The notes: generated from the letters alone by a model not told the origin. 35,007 bases of DNA from [Clostridium] methylpentosum DSM 5476 (GCA_000158655.1 EQ973344.1:1045999-1081005), one strand, 5' to 3'; shown: positions 14,875 to 23,574, numbered from the stretch's first letter. Translations and numbers: made by a program.

Positions 14875-15210
14875 ATGCTGACAAACCTGGGTGAAGACCT
14901 GAAAAAAATATTTTTGGCAGGCCTCGGCGCCGTTGCGACCACAGCGGAAAAGTCCAAGGAGGTCATCGACGAACTGGTGGAAAAGGGCGAGCTGACAATT
15001 GAGCAGGGCAAAGTGCTCAACGAGGAGCTCAAGCACGACATCAAGAAAAAAGTGAAGCAGACAGTCGCCGCAGTGAACAAGACCCCTGACGGGACAGCGG
15101 TTGTGGAGAGCCTCGACAAACTGAGTCCCGAGGAGCTTGAAGCAGTCAAGGCAAAGCTCGCCGAGATGGAGAAGGACGATGCGCCACAACAAGAACAGCC
15201 GGCCGAGTAA
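14875..15210 (+). CDS. Phasin-like coiled-coil protein
   Basis: A 111-residue acidic/basic helical protein with no membrane segment: LGEDLKKIFLAGLGAVATTAEKSKEVIDELVEKGELTIEQGKVLNEELK, then KKKVKQTV and a Glu/Ala/Lys-rich second helix. The N-terminal half matches the short phasin-like proteins of Firmicutes (GLGAxxxTxEK pattern), distant relatives of polyhydroxyalkanoate granule-coating proteins. There is no PHA synthesis gene nearby, so a granule role is not implied. AAAGGAG is 8 bases before the ATG. Its last 32 bases overlap the start of the AarF-type kinase gene, a strong sign that the two proteins are made together. Pairing of such genes is common in Clostridia. Confidence 0.82.
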   Translation: MLTNLGEDLKKIFLAGLGAVATTAEKSKEVIDELVEKGELTIEQGKVLNEELKHDIKKKVKQTVAAVNKTPDGTAVVESLDKLSPEELEAVKAKLAEMEKDDAPQQEQPAE

Positions 15211-16786
15211 ACAGCAGAGCGACACCCGGCAGAGGTTCCGGGAAATCCTATCCGTCCTCTCGAAATACGAAATTGTCAAGGGGTTGACCCCGATCAAGCT
15301 GCGGCTGATTGTCGAAGAGCTCGGCCCCACCTACGTCAAGCTCGGACAGATCATGTCGATGCGCCGGGATATGCTCCCCGCAAAATACTGCGAGGAGCTT
15401 GCCAAGCTGCGCACCAGCGTCCACCCAATGGAGTTTGAGGAGGTCCGGGCAGTCATTGAGGGGGAATACGGGACCGAGCTCGACAAAACATTCTCCGAAT
15501 TCGATCCCCGCGCCCTCGGTTCCGCGTCAATTGCCCAGGTGCACGCCGCAACGCTGCGCGCCGACGGGAGCCGAGTCGCCGTCAAGGTCCAGCGCCCCGG
15601 TATCCGCGCGATGATGGCGCGGGACATCAAACTCATGCGCAAGCTCGCAAAGCTGGTGAAGATGGCGGGCGGAGTGACCAATGTGCTCGATTTTAACGCC
15701 ATTCTGGATGAGATGTGGTTTGTCTCGCAGCAGGAGATGGACTTTCTCATCGAAGCCAAGCAGGCGGAGGAATTCCACGAGCGCAACAAGGAGATCCTCT
15801 ACACTGCAAGCCCCGCCGTCCGACAGGAGCTCACCACCTCCAAGGTGCTCGTCATGGAGTACATCGACGGAACGCAGATCGACGACCTAAACACCCTGCG
15901 TGAACTCGGCTACGACCTGCGCGAGATCGGGATGAAACTTGCGGACAGTTACGTCAAGCAGGTCATTGACGACGCCTTCTTCCACGCCGACCCCCACCCC
16001 GGCAATCTGCGCATCCGGGACGGCAAAATCGTCTGGATTGACCTGGGCATGATGGGCAGGCTCACCCCGCGCGACCAGCAGCTGTTCCGCGACGCGGTGC
16101 AGGCGGTGGTTGAAAACGACGTGAGCTCGCTCAAAACCATTCTGCTCACCATGGGGGTGCACACCGGCAAGGTCAACCACGCCCAGCTCTACACCGACAT
16201 CGACGACATGCTGACCAAATACGGCTCCATGGAGCTTTCCAACATGGACATGGGGGTGCTGATGGAAGAGCTGCTCTCCCTTGCGAGCAAGCACCGCATC
16301 ACCATGCCCAAGGGGATCACCATTCTCTGCCGGGGCATGATGACAATCGAAGACGTGGTCTGTCGGCTCAGCCCGGACATCAATCTGGTTCAAATCATGG
16401 GCAACCACCTCAAGGGGGACCTCTTCAAACGGCTCAGCCTCGAGGAGGAGCTCAAGGAAAACGGCCGCGCCCTCTACCACTCGGGCAAAAAGATGCTGCA
16501 CATCCCCGCCCAGATGTCTGACCTGCTCGGCATGACGATCAAGGGACAGACCAAGCTCAACCTCGAACTCATCGGCTCAGAGGAGCCGCTGGCAATCATC
16601 AACAAGATGGTCAATAAAATCATCATCTGCATCATCACCGCCGCGCTGCTCGTCGGCTCCTGCCTGATCTGCACCACCGACATGACCCCGAAAATCCTCG
16701 GCATTCCCGCCCTTGGGATGCTCGGCTTTTTCGCCTCAATCGTTTTGGGCGGCTGGCTGATGTGGAAAATCCTGCGAAAAAAATAG
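15179..16786 (+). CDS. AarF/UbiB (ABC1)-family atypical kinase
   Basis: A 535-residue member of the AarF/ABC1/UbiB family, atypical protein-kinase-like ATPases linked to quinone and lipid metabolism. Signature features are KLGQ at residues 54-57 (KxGQ motif), GSASIAQVH at 114-122 (Ala-rich loop), Lys136 in VAVKVQRPG, HADPHPGN at 269-276 and DLG at 288-290. Two membrane helices end the protein (IIICIITAALLVGSCLIC and LGMLGFFASIVLGGWLMW). Ubiquinone is not expected in a clostridial anaerobe, so the substrate is unknown. The start at 15179 is chosen for GGAG 7 bases upstream; an in-frame ATG at 15137 has no better site. It overlaps the phasin-like gene by 32 bases. Confidence 0.9.
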   Translation: MRHNKNSRPSKQQSDTRQRFREILSVLSKYEIVKGLTPIKLRLIVEELGPTYVKLGQIMSMRRDMLPAKYCEELAKLRTSVHPMEFEEVRAVIEGEYGTELDKTFSEFDPRALGSASIAQVHAATLRADGSRVAVKVQRPGIRAMMARDIKLMRKLAKLVKMAGGVTNVLDFNAILDEMWFVSQQEMDFLIEAKQAEEFHERNKEILYTASPAVRQELTTSKVLVMEYIDGTQIDDLNTLRELGYDLREIGMKLADSYVKQVIDDAFFHADPHPGNLRIRDGKIVWIDLGMMGRLTPRDQQLFRDAVQAVVENDVSSLKTILLTMGVHTGKVNHAQLYTDIDDMLTKYGSMELSNMDMGVLMEELLSLASKHRITMPKGITILCRGMMTIEDVVCRLSPDINLVQIMGNHLKGDLFKRLSLEEELKENGRALYHSGKKMLHIPAQMSDLLGMTIKGQTKLNLELIGSEEPLAIINKMVNKIIICIITAALLVGSCLICTTDMTPKILGIPALGMLGFFASIVLGGWLMWKILRKK

Positions 16787-16821
16787 AGCGTGTGTTCCAA
16801 CCGGAATGCACGCTCTTTTTT
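16785..16821 (+). terminator. Terminator of the AarF-type gene
   Basis: A hairpin AGAGCGTGTGTTCC / GGAATGCACGCTCT with loop AACC overlaps the stop codon and is followed by TTTTTT. From 16822 to 17574 I see no gene; a loose inverted repeat (AACCACC ... GGTGGTT, about 17178-17218) and a CTGTGCGGGCACAG hairpin (16911-16924) are the only structures. Confidence 0.85.
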
Positions 16822-17574
16822 GTCCTGAAAACCATTGAATGGAGATCCATCCGGGTTTGCCTGATGCATGGAGTGAGGTGGCTCGACTGGATGAATCTGA
16901 TCAGTCACTGCCTGTGCGGGCACAGTGAGGAGAATTTGGGTTCCGCTAAGAGGGGAATGTCCTTTTTGCGCTGCTGCAAGCCATCCCTACACAGATGGTT
17001 TTATTGATACCAAAAAAGGCAGGATAAAAGCCCTCAAGTTTAATTGAGAGTCAAGAAATGAGTCCTACACGCAACTAAAACACAGGAAGGCAGATAGCAA
17101 TCCTTTCTCACAGTGCAGTTGGAGATGGAACCACCAGATCACGTTTGCACCGAAAGATAGATGAAAGAGAATCCAAAACCACCTCCGTTGTAGTTCTATT
17201 CTACTTCCAAAGGTGGTTTCTCTGTAATGTCTATGTTTTTCGGAATAGTTCATGAACGGGTGGTTTTGATTTGTTCAGAACAAAATCCAGCTGCTGGCTC
17301 TTGGGTGTGACACAGTGGAAAGCCAGCGACGCACTCCAACCACAGCGGGATGCCTCTATATTCTACACAGCAAATGCCGCAGCCAAAGAGTATGGCAGCA
17401 GCGGCGCGTTTTTCCTAACAATAACCAACCTTCGACCTAGGTATCTGTTTTGGCGATCGGCTGTTTTATCTCAATCGCCGACAGAAGTTGAAGCCAAATC
17501 AAAAATTTACCAGCCTAATATCGGATTGTCACCGGATTGTCTTCTCTTCTTTATCGATCTGTAATAATATTTTA

Positions 17575-17603
17575 TTGACAAACGATAAATAGCATGGTAT
17601 TCT
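17575..17603 (+). promoter_or_regulatory. Promoter of the DUF2975-HTH-membrane protein operon
   Basis: A perfect TTGACA (17575-17580), 17-base spacer and TATTCT (17598-17603), 26 bases before the ATG at 17630. Confidence 0.75.
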
Positions 17604-17629
17604 AAGAACAAGAAAAGGAGATGAACCCT

Positions 17630-18085
17630 ATGGATTCCACACCAACTCGCTTGAGCAGGGCGATGGGCGCGGTGATCGATTTCTTGTTGGCGTTTGCCGT
17701 ACTCTGCCTGGTCAGTCTTCCCTGGTCCCTCAAATGGCTGATCGGCTTTGTGCACCTGTCCCCTGCCCTATATGTCCCAATGCTTGTCATTTTGTTTGTT
17801 TCCGGCCTCTGCGCCGCCGGCATCCTCTGGCAGGCGCACCGCATCTTTCAGACCGTCAACCAGGGCGACCCGTTTATCCGCCGCAACGTCCGCAGCCTCA
17901 AAATCACCGGCTGGCTCTGCTTTGGGATTGCACTGGTTTACGCGGTCGGGCTGTTCAGCATCCGCTCGCCCTTTATGGCGCTTGTACTGGTCGCCTTTGC
18001 ATTTTTGGGCACCTTCCTCTTTATCGTCGCCGACCTTCTCTTCAAAGCGGTGCAGATCAAAGAGGAAAACGAGCTCACCATATAG
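17630..18085 (+). CDS. DUF2975 membrane protein
   Basis: A 151-residue membrane protein with four helices (around residues 12-34, 46-66, 92-112 and 116-138). Between the second and third is the family's VNQGDPFIRRNVRSLKITGW segment, the hallmark of DUF2975. The function is unknown, but these proteins are very often encoded directly before a small YozG-like HTH regulator, as here. An ATG at 17621 directly abuts the AAGGAG site and cannot use it, so the ATG at 17630, 9 bases away, is chosen. First gene of a three-gene operon. Confidence 0.85.
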   Translation: MDSTPTRLSRAMGAVIDFLLAFAVLCLVSLPWSLKWLIGFVHLSPALYVPMLVILFVSGLCAAGILWQAHRIFQTVNQGDPFIRRNVRSLKITGWLCFGIALVYAVGLFSIRSPFMALVLVAFAFLGTFLFIVADLLFKAVQIKEENELTI

Positions 18086-18096
18086 GAGGGGCAGGG

Positions 18097-18336
18097 ATGA
18101 AAATAAAAGTCAATCTCGACCTGATGATGGTCAAGCGAGGCATGAGCCTCAACGAACTGTCCAAACGGGTGGGGATCACCCTCGCCAACCTCTCCATCCT
18201 CAAGAACAACAAGGCAAAGGCGATCCGGTTTACCACCCTATCCGCGCTGTGCAATGCGCTCGACTGCACCGTTGCAGATCTTTTAGAATATGTGGAGGAG
18301 ACAGATGATGAACCAGATGAATCCGACGAATCCTAA
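18097..18336 (+). CDS. YozG-like small XRE-family regulator
   Basis: A 79-residue single-domain HTH protein: LDLMMVKRGMSLNELSKRVG, the recognition helix region ITLANLSILKNNKAKAIRF, and LSALCNALDCTVADLLEY. An acidic tail (EETDDEPDESDES) follows. It is the typical companion of DUF2975 proteins and likely controls this operon. AGGAGGGG lies a few bases before the ATG. The gap from the DUF2975 stop is 11 bases, and its end overlaps the next gene by 32 bases. Confidence 0.87.
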   Translation: MKIKVNLDLMMVKRGMSLNELSKRVGITLANLSILKNNKAKAIRFTTLSALCNALDCTVADLLEYVEETDDEPDESDES

Positions 18337-19873
18337 TCCGCTTCCCAATGACGTTGTTCTTTCACCGCCCCGCCCCTCCTACCAGCAGCTCAACTGGGAC
18401 GAGGAGAAACGGGTGAAAGCGGTTGCGAACGACCGGATGAGTGGAATATTTCTCCTGCTCGTCTTTCTGGTGTGTACTCTGATGAGTGAGGCGGTGTTCC
18501 GCTCCGGGCTAAAAATCGGAACTGTGGTTTACTTTGCAGCGTACACGCTGCTGCTTTACCCGTTTATGCTGCGCGGCGGAGCAAAGCTCAACTGGCGCGC
18601 CGCTCTGCTCACCCTGCCCATTGGGCTGATCAGCCTGAGCTACGGGTTGTTTGACGGGCATTCCACCCGCTTTATCACGCTGCCTGTGCTGCTCGTTCTG
18701 TGTGCGCTGCAAATCGTCTACCTTGTGCGCCCCGATAAAAAGGTTTTGCTCGATTTTTCCAACCTGCGGGAACTGCTCTCCGTCACCCTCTGCAAACCGT
18801 TCCGGTATATCACTGCACCGTTTGAGGTTTTCTCAAGAAAAACAGGGGAGCGGAAAAACCCGGTCCTGCTCTACATCCTGCTCGGTGTGCTGCTCGCCTG
18901 CCCGCTGCTCCTTTTGTTCCTCTGCCTGTTCGCCTCGGCAGACGACCAGTTTGCGTCGCTGGCCGGCAGGGTCTGGTCCTGGGTGCACACCAATCTTTTC
19001 TCGCTGTTTGCAGACATCTTATTGGGCGTGCTCCTCACCCTGTTTGCCGCGCCGCTGTTCATCGTGTGCAAGGCGAAAATGAACAACAAGCCCCGCGAGG
19101 AAAAGCAGCCCATCACCCTGCACACCATCATTCTTGCAACCGCCCTAATCCTGCTGCTGCTCCTCGTGTTGCTGTTTTCTGCCATTCAGTTCGAGCAGCT
19201 CTTTCTGTCCCGCTCGTGGAAACTCTATGAATACGCTCAGCAGGCGCGCGGCGGCTTTTTCCAGATGACTCTGGCATCTGCGCTGCTGTTTGTCATCGCC
19301 GCCTGCGTCATCCGTCTGAGCAAAAAAAGCGGGGACCGACTGCCGTTTGCCATCTCGATTCCCACCTTCCTGCTCTGCTGCTGCAATCTGCTCATCCTCT
19401 GGTCCGCAGCGGCGCGGATGCTCGACTACATCGATGCGGCTGGACTCAGTCAAAAACGGATCCTGACCCTTTGGCTGATGGCATTGCTCGCGTTCAGCAC
19501 CCTGGTGGTGATCGCAAAGATTCTCTGGCTCTCACTGCATGCGGTCCGCTGGATTGGGATCGCCACAGTGTGCGCCGTCTGCCTGCTCAGCCTGCTCAAC
19601 ATCGACCGCATCGTCGCGGAGGATCATCTTGCCAGAAACACAGATCAGCTCGACACCTACTACCTCTCCGAGCTCTCCTGCTCCGCCGCTCCAGCTGTTG
19701 CCAAGGCGTACCAGGAGACTGACAACCCCGAACTTAAGGAACAACTCAGGTGCGTACTCGACAATTATCAGATTGCGCTTGCGCACCGGGAAAACCTGTT
19801 CAGCTACACGCTGGATCAACCCGAAATCCAACGCGCCCTCTCGGTGCTCCAACAAACAAGCAGCGCTGATTGA
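18305..19873 (+). CDS. Large DUF4153/DUF4173-like membrane protein
   Basis: A 522-residue polytopic membrane protein. About 40 soluble residues (Pro/Asn-rich) are followed by a dozen hydrophobic segments between residues 45 and 440, and a soluble C-terminal part of about 80 residues. The segment QKRILTLWLMALLAF and the tail block LLNIDRIVAEDHLARNT ... DTYYLSELS fit the related families DUF4153 and DUF4173, whose function is unknown. The assignment is from pattern memory only. GGAGG is 6 bases before the ATG at 18305; the ATG at 18290 precedes that site and is not preferred. The overlap with the HTH gene implies translational coupling. A terminator follows. Confidence 0.78.
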   Translation: MMNQMNPTNPNPLPNDVVLSPPRPSYQQLNWDEEKRVKAVANDRMSGIFLLLVFLVCTLMSEAVFRSGLKIGTVVYFAAYTLLLYPFMLRGGAKLNWRAALLTLPIGLISLSYGLFDGHSTRFITLPVLLVLCALQIVYLVRPDKKVLLDFSNLRELLSVTLCKPFRYITAPFEVFSRKTGERKNPVLLYILLGVLLACPLLLLFLCLFASADDQFASLAGRVWSWVHTNLFSLFADILLGVLLTLFAAPLFIVCKAKMNNKPREEKQPITLHTIILATALILLLLLVLLFSAIQFEQLFLSRSWKLYEYAQQARGGFFQMTLASALLFVIAACVIRLSKKSGDRLPFAISIPTFLLCCCNLLILWSAAARMLDYIDAAGLSQKRILTLWLMALLAFSTLVVIAKILWLSLHAVRWIGIATVCAVCLLSLLNIDRIVAEDHLARNTDQLDTYYLSELSCSAAPAVAKAYQETDNPELKEQLRCVLDNYQIALAHRENLFSYTLDQPEIQRALSVLQQTSSAD

Positions 19874-19925
19874 GAAAACAGCAGAAAAACACCATCATCG
19901 GTTTTGGTAAAAACGATTCCTTATC

Positions 19926-19960
19926 TACCGCCGCCCGGCGCACTGGGCGGCGGTATTTTT
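19926..19960 (+). terminator. Terminator of the DUF2975 operon
   Basis: A perfect 11-bp stem (TACCGCCGCCC / GGGCGGCGGTA) with an 8-base loop is followed by TTTTT, 52 bases after the stop codon. Confidence 0.88.
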
Positions 19961-20009
19961 GTGCAACTTGTGAATTTTGTCTTTTCCAGTAAAAAATCAG
20001 GGCTTTACC

Positions 20010-20038
20010 TTGAAATCACTCCGCAAATTTGTTATTCT
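20010..20038 (+). promoter_or_regulatory. Promoter of the GNAT-NhaC operon
   Basis: TTGAAA (20010-20015), 17-base spacer, TATTCT (20033-20038), 41 bases before the TTG start at 20080. Confidence 0.65.
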
Positions 20039-20079
20039 TACTGTGAGGTATCATATTAGTATTGAATGGGGGAATTGTT

Positions 20080-20568
20080 TTGAACCATCCAGACGGCCTT
20101 GTCATCCGCAGGGCGCAGAGAGAGGACACCGCCCTGGTGTTCGAATTCATCCGGCGGATTGCCGCGTACGAAAAGATGTCCGACCAAGTGGTCGCAACCG
20201 AGGAAACGCTCGAAAAATCCCTGTTTGACCAAGAGCAGGCGTGGGTACTGGTGGGGGAATACCAAGCAAAGCCGGTGGGGTTTGCCCTCTTTTATGAGAA
20301 CTTCTCCACTTTTATCGGACGAGCCGGCCTCTACCTCGAGGATCTCTATGTGGACCCCGACATGCGGGGCAGAGGGTTTGGCAAAGCGCTCTTTCAGGCA
20401 GTCGCTGCTGAGGCGGTCAGGCGGGGCTGTGCGCGCATGGAGTGGACCTGCCTGAACTGGAACGAGCCCTCCATCGCGTTTTACCGCCAAAGGGGCGCTG
20501 TGGCGATGGACCAGTGGACAACCTACCGCCTCGCGGGCGACGCAATTGCCCGCGCAGCACAACAGTAA
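20080..20568 (+). CDS. GNAT N-acetyltransferase, diamine/thialysine acetyltransferase-like
   Basis: A 162-residue acetyl-CoA-dependent acetyltransferase. The CoA pyrophosphate loop is RGRGFGK (residues 96-102), preceded by YLEDLYVDPDM. MEWTCLNWNEPSIAFYRQRGA (about 120-140) is the signature of the spermidine/spermine and thialysine acetyltransferase branch. Substrate is therefore probably an amine such as a polyamine or lysine analogue, but this is not proven. No ATG fits; the TTG at 20080 has GGGGGA 6 bases upstream, better than the TTG at 20062. The antiporter gene follows after 21 bases in the same operon. Confidence 0.86.
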   Translation: MNHPDGLVIRRAQREDTALVFEFIRRIAAYEKMSDQVVATEETLEKSLFDQEQAWVLVGEYQAKPVGFALFYENFSTFIGRAGLYLEDLYVDPDMRGRGFGKALFQAVAAEAVRRGCARMEWTCLNWNEPSIAFYRQRGAVAMDQWTTYRLAGDAIARAAQQ

Positions 20569-20589
20569 CACCGGGGAGGACAGAATTTT

Positions 20590-22107
20590 ATGCAAGAAAC
20601 TGTTTGGGCCCTTGTGCCGGCGATCGTTGCGATCGCACTCGCCCTGCTCACCAAGGAGGTCTATATTTCCCTGCTCATTGGCATCCTGTCGGGCGCGCTT
20701 TTTTTCACCAACTTTCACCTGCTCGATTCAATCGATACCACCTTCCAAATCATGAGCCAAAAGGTGGGGGAAAACACCAACATCCTGGTCTTCCTCGTCC
20801 TGCTCGGGATGCTCGTTGCGCTCATGAAAAAATCAGGCGCCTCCCGCGCCTATGGGGAGTGGGCCTCGGCATCCATCAAGACAAAGCGGGGCGCTTCGTT
20901 TGCGACAATGGGGCTCGGCTCCCTCATCTTTGTGGACGACTATTTCAACTGCCTCACTGTGGGCACTGTCATGCGCCCGGTCACCGACCGCCACAGGATT
21001 TCCCGCGCAAAACTCGCCTACATCATCGATGCGACCGCAGCGCCGATCTGCATCATCGCGCCGATCTCGAGTTGGGCGGCGGCTGTGGGCTCCTCGCTGC
21101 CCGAGGGGAGTGCAGTGGACGGGTTCAGCCTGTTTTTGCAGACGATCCCGTTTAATCTCTACGCCCTGCTGACGATTGTCATGGTCGTTTTTCTGCTCGC
21201 ATGTAACTTTGACTTTGGCCGGATGAAAAAATACGAGGAAAAACACCAAAAGGAATTTGAAGAGAAACAAAAGGCCCGGGAGCAGATCGTGCAGGAGCAT
21301 CCCCCCAAAAAGGGAAGGGTATTTGACCTGGTGGTGCCGATTGCAGTGCTTATCCTGCTGTGCATTCTCGCCATGCTGTACACCGGCGGCATTTTAGAGG
21401 GAAAATCGGTTGTCGAGGCGTTTGCCAACTGCAACTCCTCCCTTTCCCTTGTCTATGGGTCGTTTTTCACCATTCTGTTTGTGTTTGTGCTCTATATCCC
21501 CCGCAGAGTCATCACCTTTCATCAGTTCTCCGAAAGCATCACAGAGGGATTTCAGGCAATGGTGCCCGCCATCCTGATTCTCACGCTGGCCTGGACGCTG
21601 AGCGGAGTGTGTGGTGCGGACTATCTCAATGCCGGGGGCTTTGTCAGCCAGCTGGTTGACGGCAGCGCTCTCGCGCAGAGCATCCTGCCCGCTGTCTTTT
21701 TCCTTGTCTCCGCTTTTCTCGCCTTTGCGACCGGAACATCCTGGGGGACGTTTGGCATCCTGATTCCAATTGCAGTGGTGATTTTTGGAGCGGACGGCTC
21801 CCAGATGCAGATGCTTGTCCTCACCGTCGCCGCCATCCTCGCGGGTGCGGTGTGCGGGGATCACATGTCACCGATTTCGGATACCACCATCCTCTCCTCC
21901 ACCGGAGCAGACTGCAACCACATTGAACACGTCTCCACTCAAATCCCCTATGCGCTGCTGGTGGCCGCCTGCTGCTTTGCAGGCTATCTTCTGGCGGGCG
22001 TCACCCAAAACGGGTGGCTCGGATTGCTGTTTAGCGGTGCGCTGCTGCTCGTGATTTTGACCGTCCTTTACCGCCGTTCCCTCTCCCTGAAGAAAAAACA
22101 GCCATAA
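20590..22107 (+). CDS. NhaC-family Na+/H+ antiporter
   Basis: A 505-residue membrane protein of the NhaC antiporter family with about eleven helices. Diagnostic stretches are GLGSLIFVDDYFNCLTVGTVM and the repeat-related AGAVCGDHMSPISDTTILSS near the C-terminus. A charged cytoplasmic loop (KKYEEKHQKEFEEKQKAREQ, about residues 212-240) separates the two halves. Family members exchange Na+ or an organic cation or amino acid against H+ or Na+. GGGGAGG lies about 10 bases before the ATG. Operon partner of the GNAT gene, which raises the possibility that both deal with an amine substrate. Confidence 0.9.
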   Translation: MQETVWALVPAIVAIALALLTKEVYISLLIGILSGALFFTNFHLLDSIDTTFQIMSQKVGENTNILVFLVLLGMLVALMKKSGASRAYGEWASASIKTKRGASFATMGLGSLIFVDDYFNCLTVGTVMRPVTDRHRISRAKLAYIIDATAAPICIIAPISSWAAAVGSSLPEGSAVDGFSLFLQTIPFNLYALLTIVMVVFLLACNFDFGRMKKYEEKHQKEFEEKQKAREQIVQEHPPKKGRVFDLVVPIAVLILLCILAMLYTGGILEGKSVVEAFANCNSSLSLVYGSFFTILFVFVLYIPRRVITFHQFSESITEGFQAMVPAILILTLAWTLSGVCGADYLNAGGFVSQLVDGSALAQSILPAVFFLVSAFLAFATGTSWGTFGILIPIAVVIFGADGSQMQMLVLTVAAILAGAVCGDHMSPISDTTILSSTGADCNHIEHVSTQIPYALLVAACCFAGYLLAGVTQNGWLGLLFSGALLLVILTVLYRRSLSLKKKQP

Positions 22108-22242
22108 TCCCAGCTAAACTCTACCGAAACAGGATAATCCATCCTGCCTCCAATCCCCTGGCTTTGCAATGCCAAAAGAGTCAGATCCTGTGGGAATTGT
22201 GCTCTTTGAAGTCCTTACAGAGTCCGCCTATAGAATTTTTCA

Positions 22243-22276
22243 AAGCCCCAAGCATTGAGCCTGGGGCTTCATTTTT
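22243..22276 (+). terminator. Terminator of the GNAT-NhaC operon
   Basis: A perfect 8-bp stem (AAGCCCCA / TGGGGCTT) with an 11-base loop is followed by CATTTTTG, 135 bases after the nhaC-type stop codon. Confidence 0.72.
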
Positions 22277-22371
22277 GATTCGCTTAAGCTGGACACCCCC
22301 TCAAGTTCTGGGGATAAGTAAAAAACTTTCGCAATAGGCTTTGCGTTAGAACAGCGTTTTTAGAGGTTAAA

Positions 22372-22770
22372 GAATGGCGGTACTTGTACTGCAGTTCCGG
22401 AAATTTTTCCTATATCATTAGGCTGCTCTTTCCCTTCAACTATCCCATAAAACCTGTTCTCGAATTCTTAGGTGGAATCTCTGCCAACATGTCTACATGA
22501 TCTGGATACACTTCCGCTTCTAGAATTCTCATCTTTTTCCAGTTACACAGCCTCCGCAGTATTTCCACTATTTCTCTTCACTTTTCTCTGTAGAATCCCT
22601 TTCATCGATCCTTCGGTGCAAATGCTAGAGTAATCTAAATCACACATTGGTGAATATGGAATGCTTCAATGATACATTACTTTTCCTTTGTGATTAACCA
22701 GCGCAGCAGTCGGCTTTGTGTTGTTTACTGTACTATTGCAAACACGATGTGATATTTGATATTCTAACTC
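22372..22770 (-). pseudogene. Older, strongly decayed IS200/IS605-type tnpA remnant
   Basis: Read on the minus strand, short blocks of the Y1 transposase TnpA can be followed across stops and frame changes: KYHIVFA (near 22740-22760), REIVEILRRLCNWKKMRILEAEVYPDHVDMLAEIPPK in pieces, then LKGKSSLMI and ELQYKYR (near 22380-22400). The HUH motif has changed from HVH to HVD, and several TGA/TAG codons interrupt it. It is more degraded than the copy next to it and is certainly inactive. Confidence 0.8.
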
Positions 22771-22810
22771 GTGTGTGTCATCTATTTACTTCGTTCATCT
22801 TTGTATAAAT

Positions 22811-23521
22811 ATCCCCCAGCGAAGCCGGAGGTATTTCCTATGCGGGCAAAGCCCTATATTACTAGCGGCACGTGTCACGTCACGTTGGTACGGTCTGGCA
22901 GCCGCGAAAGGCTTATTACTTGCTACTCGTAAACGAGTTTTTTAGAAGTTTCCCATTGTCAGCTGTTCTCCAGCTTTGTCTTCTTCCAGCTGTTTTTGGA
23001 TATACTCCTGAATCTTTTTTGCATTCTTTCCTGCCGTCTCTATCTAATACCCTCTGCACCAGAATTCCCGGTTCCGATATTTATACCTCAATTCCGAATA
23101 CTTTTTGTAGGTCATCAAACTACTCTTTCCTTTGAGATATCCCATAATGCTGGAAACCGCAACCTTAGGCGGTATCTCCACCAGCATATGCACATGGTCG
23201 GGGCACACCTCTGCTTGCACAATCTTGATCTTCTTCCAGTCGCAAAGTGTTCTCAGTATTTCTCCGACTTCCCCTCTCTCTTCTCTGTAGAATACTTTCC
23301 TTCTGTACTTTGCTGCGAATACTATGTGATATTTCCAATTCCATTTTGTATACCCTAAGGGGCAGGCTCTGTGATAAACTGTTTGGGTCGTTCATTTGAT
23401 CATCCTCCTTTTGTTGTCTCTTGCAGTTGCCTGACCGCAAGCTTATTTTACACCAAAAGGAGTTTTTCTTTCTACATCTTCGGCATTCGCCTTCTTTTGA
23501 ACCACTCGCCTAGCGAGTGGG
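22811..23521 (-). mobile_element. IS200/IS605-type element with tnpA only
   Basis: An element of about 710 bp, the usual size for IS200. On the minus strand a leader with a perfect hairpin CCACTCGC-cta-GCGAGTGG (23502-23520) precedes tnpA, and an imperfect hairpin (22811-22833, around CCCCCAGC-gaa-GCCGGAGG) lies beyond its end. Such subterminal hairpins are the recognition sites of these single-strand transposons. Exact ends cannot be fixed without an empty site. No tnpB is present. Confidence 0.7.
22942..23395 (-). pseudogene. tnpA transposase, disrupted
   Basis: A Y1 HUH transposase reading clearly as TnpA of IS200/IS605: TKWNWKYHIVFAAKYRRKVF, EVCPDHVHMLVEIPPK with the HUH pair HVH, FMGYLKGKSSL-like IMGYLKGKSSLMTYKK, YKYRNREFWCRGY, and the catalytic-tyrosine helix IQEYIQKQ. 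Two lesions inactivate it: the start (AAGGAGG then ATG at 23395, MNDPNSLSQ) is in a different frame from the body, and the body has a TAG where GYY is expected. It ends at TAA 22942-22944. Still easily readable, so the insertion is more recent than its neighbour. Confidence 0.88.
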
Positions 23522-23533
23522 TTTTCGTTAGAC

Positions 23534-23562
23534 AAAAAAATCCGGCGCACATAGCGCCGGAT
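23534..23562 (-). terminator. Terminator of the DeoR-family gene
   Basis: Minus strand: a perfect 9-bp stem (ATCCGGCGC / GCGCCGGAT, 5-base loop) followed by TTTTTTT, immediately after the stop codon of the regulator gene. Confidence 0.9.
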
Positions 23563-23574
23563 CGCATCTTACAA

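Noticed and set aside
17271-17564. A 97-residue rightward open frame before the DUF2975 promoter
   Set aside because: No start site signal and no known domain; it overlaps the -35 region spacer area and looks like chance.
22811-23521. Possible TnpB/omega RNA system at the IS element
   Set aside because: No tnpB reading frame, RuvC-type motif or guide-like 3' end was seen; only tnpA remnants are present.
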